In this document: piece after piece, positions 50,701 to 62,700 of the stretch
How the letters are laid out: each line of letters starts with the position of its first letter
Position numbering within the stretch: position 1 is the first letter of the stretch
Source: Bolinopsis microptera
Taxonomy: Eukaryota; Ctenophora; Tentaculata; Lobata; Bolinopsidae
Direction of reading: 5' to 3'
Length of the DNA stretch: 64,000 nt
NCBI RefSeq assembly: GCF_026151205.1
Contig: NC_087072.1
Location: 20,488,103-20,552,102, forward strand
Translations under genes and position numbers: made by a program
Notes under the pieces: generated by a model
Database searches by the model: none
What the model was told of the DNA's origin: nothing
Seen by the model: only the letters and a program-made list of their open reading frames with translations

Positions 50701-53700
50701 GTACTAAACACCACGACATCAACTTTAACACGACTTTCCGCGAAAACTGTGAGAGATATACTATTGAAACTTTTTTTGGTTGGGTCGAATGCTTTTTTGG
50801 CCAGTCCTAATATAATGCCTTATATGTATTATCATGTATTCTCATGTATTCTCATGTTATAAACCTACAAAATTGTCAAATAAAATCCATATTTTTACCG
50901 TACGGAGCTAGATAATGAAGAGAAATTATAACATAACTGATTTTAAATATTTCCCCGAATAAAGCTTTCCACTTCTTGCATAAGGTATTAATATTATATA
51001 CATTTCAATAGCGATTTATTTGCGTCCCATGGTAGCTGTACTGGCAGGAATCATGATAAGGAAAAGGAAACGTTGTAGAGTAGGTAGGTGAGACAGTGGG
51101 AGCAGGCGTGAAAACAGATTCTGCAGGATGAGACATGCGGGATGCTGGCTGGTTCATGGAGAAGGCACTGGGAAGTAATCTGGAACTGGAAAGAGAGGAG
51201 CCAGCGAAGTTCAGAGGCTTCACGAAAGGTAGAGGCTTAACAAAAATGGGTCCTCCAACGCTACTGTTGTGGAAGTAATTCGAAGCCTGACCGCTTTCAT
51301 GAACAAAATGTGATTTCTTTTCAATATCGTTCCGCTGATACAGTTTTTTTCCGGTATGACACCGCCGATGTTTAAGCAGGTCTGATTTTTGTCTTGCACT
51401 GTAGGAACATTCAGAGCATTTATACGGTTTTTCACCGGTATGAATCCGCTGGTGTATAACCAGGTATGATTTTAGCCTTGCACTGTAGGAACATTCAGAG
51501 CATTTATACGGTTTTTCACCGGTATGAGTCCGCTGATGTTTAAGCAGGTTTGATTTTTGGCTTGCACTGTAGGAACAATCAGAGCATTTATACGGTTTTT
51601 CACCGGCATGAGTCATCTGATGGCAAACCAGAGATAATTTGTGGTTTGCACTGTAGGAACATTCAGAGCATTTATACGGTTTTTCACCGGTATGAGTCCG
51701 CTGATGTTTATGCAGGTTTGATTTTTGGCTTGCACTGTAGGAACATTCAGAGCATTTATACGGTTTTTCACCGGTATGAGTCAGCCGATGTTTAAGCAAG
51801 TTTGATTTTCGGCTTGCGGTGTAGGAACATTCAGAGCATTTATACGGTTTTTCACCGGTATGAGTCATCTGATGGCAAACCAGAGATAATTTGTGGTTTG
51901 CACTGTAGGAACATTCAGAGCATTTATACGGTTTTTCACCGGTATGAGTCCGCTGATGTTTATGCAGGTTTGATTTTTGGCTTGCACTGTAGGAACATTC
52001 AGAGCATTTATACGGTTTTTCACCGGTATGAGTCCGCCGATGTTTAAGCAAGTTTGATTTTCGGCTTGCGCTGTAGGAACATTCAGAGCATTTATACGGT
52101 TTTTCACCGGTATGCATTTGCAGTTGCTGATGCGAAACTAAAGCTGTTTTTTGGCTTGCACTAATGTAAGCATTTTCGCTGGTATGAACCCATAATTGGT
52201 GTCGAACTAATACTGATTCCTGATTGGGACAATCCAACTGAGAAACAGAATTCGAATACACTTCTGCTTTAATAAGAAACTTGTCTTCCTCCTTTTTAAT
52301 CTCTGTCTTGATCAATTCTGGTGGAATACTTTCTTCTTCCATCTTCATCTCATCTTTAAAGTCTGGTACATTTTGCTGCTCCATTTCACTAGAAAGTTAA
52401 AGAATTGACTAAAGTTGCCGTTTAACAATCGTCACTAGAAAACAAAATGAATATAAGTTCCAGATATCTCCTCTGTACTATAAAACAAAATGAATATAAG
52501 TTCCAGATATCTCCTCTGTGTGGGTTTTTGAGTTTTTGAGGATGTAAGTATTAGGCGAGGTATCAGATCTTATACTCCGGAGAGAGGGTACGTCTGTTGA
52601 TTTTAGTTCAAAAGGGGACAAGTTAGACTAGTTTATTTACAAAGACGAGTTGGATCAAAATAAGGACAAAGTCAAAATTATCTTTTACTAGATTATGTTC
52701 ACACAAAATAGTACTGTATTGCACTAAGCTTTTTGGGTCAGAACACGCCATTAAATAGATTTCTACATTCCACGTTCTTCGCGCTAAAACATGCTGTATT
52801 AAGCGTCCAATTAAGAACAATGTCAAAGAAATCATTCTTTCATTCATGTATGTATCTTCACGCGATCTGATAACCTTCATAAATCTAAATTTTTAAGGGA
52901 AAAAAACAAGATTTTAAATACGTAGTGTTAAAGTATAAGTAACACTGAAGATATAAAATAAACGAAGAAGGTTACCAAATTGGATACAGGTTCGACTTAA
53001 GGTTAACAAGGTATTTCTGATAATGCTGATATGTTTCTGCTATGAACAGATTTCTGTTATGAAACCTGTTATGAAATCTGTTATAACAGATTTCTGTTAT
53101 GAACCAAACTAAAGCTCTATTATGAGTGTGAACTGTGAGTGAGAGCTTTGCTTACCACCAAATTAATGCGGTATTATTCTATGAGTTCGAAACAAAGGCA
53201 GCACATCTTACCAAGGTAACGCGTGATGTAAAAAGAGGATCATAGCGTAACCGAGTGTAGCTGTGTTCAGCTTGGCGTTACGTTGTAATTATGTAGTTGA
53301 GTGTATGTACAGTAATTATGTAATTAAGTGTAATAATCTTAACAAAGCATGCCTTGAGAAAGGTTTAGTGTGCATATAAGATTCATGTCAGTTTGTTCAC
53401 AAATGATATGCATGTGCAGTAAGGATTGCTCTCGTGCAGGCAACATCAGGTTAAGGTTTATCTACCTATGTTACAAAGCACACCTCCCCAGGTTACACGG
53501 AGACAGTCTACCCCACAAAGTGAGCAGTGCACTGAACAAGAACTCACAGCGATGGAACACCTTGTGCCAACAAGCCAAGTCTACTAAAGTTAACCTCCAA
53601 CAACGGTCAGTTCAAAACTAACAAATTCTTATTCATGTAAACTCTAATTGATATTCCAGATATTATGTTGACTGAGTAATTTTCAGCTTGAGAAGCAAGA

Positions 53701-56700
53701 TCGAAAGGAAATCACGGCACGTGCGTATTCGCAATTTTTTTAAAAATCTGAGGAAATTTGCGCATTCTCCTTTAAATCCGAAGGCCAAATATCACGTTCT
53801 TTATAAAATTATAAGTATATGGAACCAATCACATCCACAGCCTTCCGAATGTAGGTACGGACTTCAGAAGACCGAAAAATATTTTCGGCTCATAATGATC
53901 AAAATAGCATGAAATATGAACAAAAGTAGTTTCAGGAAAAACTTCCAAAATCGTATATCGAGAGGTAGGTACGGACTTCAGAAAACCGAAAAAATGTGTT
54001 AGGATCATAATGATCAGGGTAGCACTTTCACAAGCATTTCTTAACCCACTCGGCTGCTGACGTAGCATTGTTAGCCAAAAACTTCCCAATTTCCCTAAAA
54101 CTTAGACATAAAAACTTACGTAGACCACTAGACATAAGTTTACCACTAGACATAAAGTTAACCACTAGACACCCTAATCAATGTCTGGAAAACTGCAAAC
54201 ATTCAGAAGACTATACATAGAGGCCCTCTTATGAACAAAGGCAAAGATGAGGAAATAATACAAGGATAATACAAAGATAATACTAGGATAATACAAGATA
54301 ATACAAGGACAATACAAGGATACAAGGATTCAAAAGTGATGATTACTTTATTGAGTACACAATAGTTGTAATTCTGAAATAATTTAAGTTACACAATTCT
54401 AATTATTTACAAATGTGTAGGAATAATTTAGAAATGTTTTATAATACGAACACAATATGGAGAAAAACTCATGAGGGTTCAGGGTATTGCCTCACGTTGT
54501 AGGCACATACGAGTGTGCGGCTGTATATCGTGACTTTCACCCCGACACCATCAAGTGAAACGACGATGGTGGTCACAACCTGATATAATGAGGGTGAAGG
54601 AAATATTTCTACGAACATAGTGATAGTGAAAACTTATAATACAAAGGATGCCACAATGCTGGCAACATGCCACCACCTCTAAGTCGCCCACAAAAAGCCA
54701 CTGAGCTGCAAAATTTTGCCACTACTCGATAGAATTAAAGATGTTAAGTGATTTAAACCTCATTCTGTCCGATAACCATAATGATAATATGCCATAGGAC
54801 TACTTGTTCCACGTGCCTAAGAAAACTTGTTCGCTTGAAGAACCGTGGAAATTTCTTCGAATTCGCTGCGATTTTCGAGATTTTCGCCGCGATTTTGGCT
54901 GTCGCGGCGCCGCGATTTTTGGCCTTAGTAATCGCTAATTTCTTTTGTCCTTGTTGAGAAGTGAAACTGTCGTATAGAATACGACAATTGATGGACTATA
55001 ACATGACTATTTTGTTGTTTCACTATCCGTGATGACTCTAGTTTAGGAGTTATTTAAGACTGTATATTATATATAGGATAGTGGATTACAATAAGTCACC
55101 TAAGTGATGGCAAGTACTCTGGCCACTTGTTCCTTTTCCTGGCTATTTTCCTGAATATAGAATATACATTTGGCAGGTAATAAATGTGACCTTTTGTGCC
55201 CTTACGCTCCGAATTTGAACAACATTTTGCATTTTTATGTACTCTGTACTCACTTTCGCAAATGTCTGAGAACAGTTTGACAGTTGCGGCATATTTAATT
55301 CTTATCGGATTTTTTCTTGCCCTTAGCCTCGTTGGTTCTTTTGCGATAGTCAAAACGCGACAACTAGCGCTGGATGGCGACAACTAGCGCTATCCAGCGC
55401 TAGTTGTCGCCATCCAGCGCTAGTTGTCGCTATCCAGCGCTGGATAACGCTGGCCAGCGCTAAATATATTTGTTCGATAATTGTCGCTATCCAGCGCTAG
55501 TTGTCGCCATCCAGCGCTAGTTGTCGCCATCCAGCGCTGGTTGTCGCTATCCAGCGCTAGTTGTCGCTGGCTATGCGACACTGTCGCACGCGATAGTTTG
55601 CGATGGCCAGCGCAACTGGCCATCGCAGAAAACAGTTCGATAACTAGCGCGCTGGCCAGCGCTGGCTAGCGCTGGATAGCGACAACTAGCGCTGGATGGC
55701 GACAACTAGCGCTGGCCAGCGCTAGTTGTCGCTATCCAGCGCTAGCCAGCGCTGGCCAGCGCTGGCCAGCGCTATCCAGCGCTAACCAGCGCACAGATCA
55801 ATTTTTGATAAATTTTCGATAAATTTTCGATAATTGTCGCGACAAATAGCGCTGGATAGCGACAACTAGCGCTGGCCAGCGCTGGCCAGCGCTAAGCAAT
55901 AGCCAGCGCAAAATTTTTGCGATATTACTCGTCAGCTAGCGCTGGCCAGCGCTAGCCATCGCTAGCCATCGCTAGCCAGCGCTAGCCAGCGCTAGCCAGC
56001 GCTGGCCATCGCTGGCCAGCGCAATGTATCAAAATCATATAATTATAATTGCGATATTACTCGTCAGCCAGCGCTAACCAGCGCTAACCAGCGCTGGCCA
56101 TCGCTAGCCAGCGCTGGCCATCGCTGGCCAGCGCAATGTATCAAAATCATATAATTATAATTGCGATATTACTCGTCAGCCAGCGCTAACCAGCGCTAAC
56201 CAGCGCTAGCCAGCGCTAGCCATCGCTGGCCAGCGCAATGTATCAAAATCATATAATTATAATTGCGATATTACTCGTCAGCCAGCGCTAGCCAGCGCTG
56301 GCCATCGATAGCCAGCGCTGGCCAGCGCAATGTATCAAAATCATATACTTGCGATATTACTCGTCAGCCAGCGCTAGCCAGCGCTAGCCAGCGCTGGCCA
56401 GCGCAATGTATCAAAATCATATAATTATAATTGCGATATTACTCGTCAGCCAGCGCTAGCCAGCGCTGGCCATCGATAGCCAGCGCAAAATGTTTGCGAT
56501 ATTACTCGTCAGCTAGCGCTGGCCAGCGTAATGTATCAAAATCATATAATTGCGATATTACTCGGCAGCCAGCGCTGGCCATCGATAGCCAGTGCAAAAT
56601 GTTTGCGATATTATTATTACTCGTCAGCTAGCGCTGGCCAGCGCTAGCTAGCGCTAGCCAGCGCTGGCCATCACTGGCCAGCGCAATGCATCAAAATCAT

Positions 56701-59700
56701 ATATTTGCAATATTACTCGTCAACCAGCGCTAGGTAGTGCAAGTTATAAAAATCAAATATTTGCGATATTAATCGATGGCTAGCGCTGGTTAGTGCTGCC
56801 CAGTGCAATATACCAAAATCAAATATTAGCGATATTATTTATCGTCAGCTGACGCTGACTGACCAGCGCAATATATTTGCGCTTAACGCGGGTGATACTC
56901 GTAAAATTGGAAATATTTTTTCAAATCCAAGTCCAACTCGGTGCGCATTTATATGTAAAGGAACGGTTATAAACCTACATCTACAATCGTCTGCTAGCGT
57001 TGGCTTACTAGCTGGGCGGAGCTCAACTTACTGGGCGGCGCTCAGCCTGTCATTCCGCGGGATCTCTATTATATGTTTATCTCTATTCTATGTTTATAAA
57101 CATAGTAGCCTGCGGTCCCCAGTATGTGGCTCAGTATGCAGTATGCAATACACCGCTATATTAGCAGACTTTACTCAACGCGCTAAATTCTATTACATAT
57201 ATATTATGCGCGGCGCTCTTTTCGATCGTGAATCCTAGTAAGGTCAGGAAACCTTACTGGATGCACAAAATGATCATAGTGCAAATAAACTTCGGCTAAC
57301 TGCTAACTAAGCAGCAGTTTCTTTGCACTATAGTTAACGGGTGATACTCGTAAAATATTTGTTCCAACTCGGCGCGCGTCCTGGAAGGTTATAAACCTAC
57401 AACACTATGGTTCTCCTGTGTCGTGCGCGGCGGGTAAGATCATACAACGCGTTGCGTATGACAACAATGTCCTTAATTCTCCTCCAGACCCAGAAAAGCT
57501 TACCGGCTGGCCGTGGTACTAGAGGTGGTTGTTTTTCGATGGCACGTGTGTCAGCGCGCGTGACGTAACGTTCACTGCATGATCGCTCGCTCGCTCGCGT
57601 GAATTACAATCTGGTATGGAGTCATGACAACGACATTACTTCGCAAAGTTTAAAAGCTGCGATCTTTTATTTAGCCCAAAATCAAACTTTTCGCGATAAT
57701 TCAAAATCTACATTGTTTTGAATTTGGCTCCTAGGGAGCCTACTTTAGTTTTACGAGACGGACATTTTGTGACATTAAGTGACCGTTGAGCCACACTTCT
57801 TGACAAATTTTGTTTAGAATAACGACCCAATCATAAGGTAAAAAGTGTAAGCTGTATTTTAACGGCTAACTTTAGTTCACAGTTCATCTAAGTCATCCAA
57901 GTTTGGAGGAATTATACGGCTACTTTTGTGATTCTTTACAGTCTTGAACGATAATACCTTGCTACGTGTCAACTGGGCCCAGGAAACCTTACTGTTAGGG
58001 GCCTAACTTCGGAAGTAAAAGAGATAAAAACGTCCGGTTTTCAACAAAATGTCCGTCTCGTAAAACTAAAGTAGGCTCCCTAGGAGCCAAATTCAAAACA
58101 ATGTAGATTTTGAATTATCGCGAAAAGTTTGATTTTGGGCTAAATAAAAGATCGCAGCTTTTAAACTTTGCGAAGTAATGTCGTTGTCATGACTCCAGAT
58201 TGTAATTCACGCGAGCGAGCGAGCGATCATGCAGTGAACGTTACGTCACGCGCGCTGACACACGTGCCATCGAAAAACAACCACCTCTAGTACCACGGCC
58301 AGCCGGTAAGCTTTTCTGGGTCTGGAGGAGAATTAAGGACATTGTTGTCATACGCAACGCGTTGTATGATCTTACCCGCCGCGCACGACACAGGAGAACC
58401 ATAGTGTTGTAGGTTTATAACCTTCCAGGACGCGCGCCGAGTTGGAACAAATATTTTACGAGTATCACCCGTTAACTATAGTGCAAAGAAACTGCTGCTT
58501 AGTTAGCAGTTAGCCGAAGTTTATTTGCACTATGATCATTTTGTGCATCCAGTAAGGTTTCCTGACCTTACTGCTTACTAGGATTCACGATCGAAAAGAG
58601 CGCCGCGCATAATATATATGTAATAGAATTTAGCGCGTTGAGTAAAGTCTGCTAATATAGCGGTGTATTGCATACTGCATACTGAGCCACATACTGGGGA
58701 CCGCAGGCTACTATGTTTATAAACATAGAATAGAGATAAACATATAATAGAGATCCCGCGGAATGACAGGCTGAGCGCCGCCCAGTAAGTTGAGCTCCGC
58801 CCAGCTAGTAAGCCAACGCTAGCAGACGATTGTAGATGTAGGTTTATAACCGTTCCTTTACATATAAATGCGCACCGAGTTGGACTTGGATTTGAAAAAA
58901 TATTTCCAATTTTACGAGTATCACCCGCGTTAAGCGCAAATATATTGCGCTGGTCAGTCAGCGTCAGCTGACGATAAATAATATCGCTAATATTTGATTT
59001 TGGTATATTGCACTGGGCAGCACTAACCAGCGCTAGCCATCGATTAATATCGCAAATATTTGATTTTTATAACTTGCACTACCTAGCGCTGGTTGACGAG
59101 TAATATTGCAAATATATGATTTTGATGCATTGCGCTGGCCAGTGATGGCCAGCGCTGGCTAGCGCTAGCTAGCGCTGGCCAGCGCTAGCTGACGAGTAAT
59201 AATAATATCGCAAACATTTTGCACTGGCTATCGATGGCCAGCGCTGGCTGCCGAGTAATATCGCAATTATATGATTTTGATACATTACGCTGGCCAGCGC
59301 TAGCTGACGAGTAATATCGCAAACATTTTGCGCTGGCTATCGATGGCCAGCGCTGGCTAGCGCTGGCTGACGAGTAATATCGCAATTATAATTATAATTA
59401 TATGATTTTGATACATTGCGCTGGCCAGCGATGGCCAGCGCTGGCTAGCGCTGGCTAGCGCTGGCTAGCGCTGGCTAGCGCTGGCTAGCGCTGGTTAGCG
59501 CTGGTTAGCGCTGGCTGACGAGTAATATCGCAAGTATATGATTTTGATACATTGCGCTGGCCAGCGCTGGCCAGCGCTGGCTAGCGCTGGCTATCGATGG
59601 CCAGCGCTGGCTAGCGCTGGCTGACGAGTAATATCGCAAAAATTTTTCGCTGGCTATTGCTTAGCGCTGGCCAGCGCTGGCCAGCGCTAGTTGTCGCTAT

Positions 59701-62700
59701 CCAGCGCTATTTGTCGCGACAATTATCGAAAATTTATCGAAAATTTATCAAAAATTGATCTGTGCGCTGGTTAGCGCTGGATAGCGCTGGCCAGCGCTGG
59801 CCAGCGCTGGCCAGCGCTGGCTAGCGCTGGATAGCGACAACTAGCGCTGGCCAGCGCTAGTTGTCGCCATCCAGCGCTAGTTGTCGCTAGCCAGCGCTGG
59901 CCAGCGCGCTAGTTATCGAACTGTTTTCTGCGATGGCCAGTTGCGCTGGCCATCGCAAACTATCGCGTGCGACAGTGTCGCATAGCCAGCGACAACTAGC
60001 GCTGGATAGCGACAACCAGCGCTGGATGGCGACAACTAGCGCTGGATGGCGACAACTAGCGCTGGATAGCGACAATTATCGAACAAATATATTTAGCGCT
60101 GGCCAGCGTTATCCAGCGCTGGATAGCGACAACTAGCGCTGGATGGCGACAACTAGCGCTGGATAGCGCTAGTTGTCGCCATCCAGCGCTAGTTGTCGCG
60201 TTTTGACTATCGCAAAAGAACCGCCTCGTTTACTTCATTGCTAACAGGTTTAACTTCAAAATACTTAACGAGCTGATGATTCAATGTTTAATTTTAAGCT
60301 GCAAACTGAGCATCCATCAGAGGTTGTTTTGAGTCCATGTCATGCATGCGACAATCACGAATATACGTATTTTGACTTCTGATAAAAATATAAACTATGT
60401 TAAAATAATGCGACGTCCTACTTCAGATTGAGACTGGTCTTAAGACACAGGTCTGATTTGGACGATGTAATAAAATCTCTGAACGAGCAGCTAGCTGACG
60501 TAGAGATACATCTCAGCTACACTGAGCAACTCACTGACACCAAAGAGGTGGGTTTCAGTACTTTAAGGAGTAAATTATTTGATTAATTGATAATATGTTA
60601 ATTTGATTACTTAATCTAAGACGTGATGAGAATTAATATGAAATTAGGTTCACGTTGCTAATACAGCAGGAACTTTGCTCTTTTGATCTTATTTTCCTGA
60701 ATATTAATGTAGAAATATGATGAAAATGGATATGATCGTTTATCAAGCCTGTAATCACAGGTATTGATCGAGAAGGAGAAATTCATCGAGAAGACGATAG
60801 CAATCCTAGTAAATGTTGAAGAAGATTATGACTCTTTACAGTAAGTTATAATATTGTCTGTTAATATGTTCAGTTGTTTTGAGAGTATACTGTTAACAAT
60901 ATTTGACTCGCTTAAATTGTCTGATGAATAGTAAACAGTGAAAGTCAAATCAGGATTAAAAATAGTTTAATCAACTGTATTATTAATGAATAATTTATCA
61001 AAATTCGTTCTGACTCACGAGTCCTTAGATTATAACCATTGAAGTGTTGTCAAATAATGGTTGAGATTTTGTCTGAAATCTTCTGGCTTCATTTGATTTC
61101 TAATTAAGGCACAAATAAAATTGAGAACGGGTTATTGTTATTTTGAACGATCTCAAGAGGCTAAATGTAATGGTTACAGAAGTCTTATTTTATACCACTA
61201 TCGGTCATAATCCATTTACATAGTGTTACTTTTAAATTAGCTTTTAAACTATCATCGTGTGCATTGTGCATCGCGGTCATTGTTCATAGAAATACATTTT
61301 AGTTTCTGCTCCAGAGTCGAGCTCTCCCGGTGGATTTTTGTATCACTATCAGTTTTTACCATGTATTTCAACTACCTTCTGAAGATGACCTTTCCCACGG
61401 TTCTTTGAAGTTTTCTTTTTGACTTTTTAATCATACTTTCCACTCGTGCTCGTCTACTTTTAAGGTCAGCGAACATGTTTTCTAGTCCTGGAATCTCTTC
61501 AAACCCAATCCTTCCGCTCTTCACATCAAAGCATGTAATCTTCTTTCCCTCTCCCATCTCAGTTTGAGCTAACAGGTCTGCTATCCTGCTCTCTTTTAGA
61601 TAAACTACTTTTCCTCCCTTTTGTACTGCGATGTCGTTTTCTAGAGATTCCTCTTCAACTTCCCTCTTGTCGAAGGAGAATTTGATTTCTTTTTCCCCTG
61701 GATTATCAGTAATTGGAAGATTCAATGTCCGATGTTTTCGTTCATTTTCTAACGACTCGCCAACACCATCCTTCTTGTCATAATACAATAACACTTCCTC
61801 GTCTGGATTATCAGGGATTATTAGCATTGATAAGCGTCCTTCTCGTTCTTCTTCTAGAGCTTCACCTTCATCACCTCTCTTGTTGAAAAAGATGATGTGC
61901 CCTCCATCTTTTGTTCTGAGATCGGCTATCACATCTACAGAGTCGTCTAGAAATCCACCATATTCATCCCTCTTGTTGAAGAAGACTATGGTTCCTTCTT
62001 CATTTGGAAAAACCCCAGGAAATTGTAAATAATTTGATGGGTGTCGTCCTTGTTCCTCATCCGAAAAGCCGCTCCTTACACTTCCCGTGTTACCGTACTT
62101 AAAACTCTGGACGGAGAGGACCACCATTGCGATTAATTCAAAAACATGTGTCATCGTAAGCTTAACCTGCAAAATAAACTTAAGAACTAAGTGAGTAAGC
62201 AGTGAGCAACTTGGTAAAACCAAATTGTTTTAAAGGTATTAGCATTACTTCATTCCTTATATATTACATGGGCGAGACAGCTGGTAATAATGGAATTTAT
62301 TCAATTCCATTATTGTTTGACTAAAATTGTTTGAATATGTGTAAAAGTACAACATTAATTTTGATATAGCCGCGAAATCTTAAGGTTTAAATATCATTTG
62401 TTATCGATCTCACTGATTAAAATAGGCCGGTGGTTGCGGACATTACCGTTTAAATTTGGATTAACAGATGTTATCAAATATTGGTGGTTTTTATTGATAA
62501 TTGAATGAGCAGGAATGTGAATCCTCATGATTTTTAATTTCAAAACCTAATTAATACACCATGTTTTCAACACTTTCTCAACAATATTTTATAATCCTAT
62601 TCCACCACAGGAAACTGATGCTGAGTTGTCCGATAGAGCTCCAGGAGACCTACACCTCGCATGTTAACAGTATCGAAGATGTGTACAGTAAGATTGTCAT

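Noticed and set aside
53685-53720. A possible extra exon after TTTTCAG at 53685 with a GTGCGT donor
   Set aside because: It is short and Arg/Lys-rich with no spectrin pattern, and exon 54 already joins in frame to 60427 with a good helix.
56431-59385. Identical Ser/Ala-rich ORFs of 66 residues on opposite strands
   Set aside because: They are by-products of the AGCGCT subrepeats in the foldback arms.
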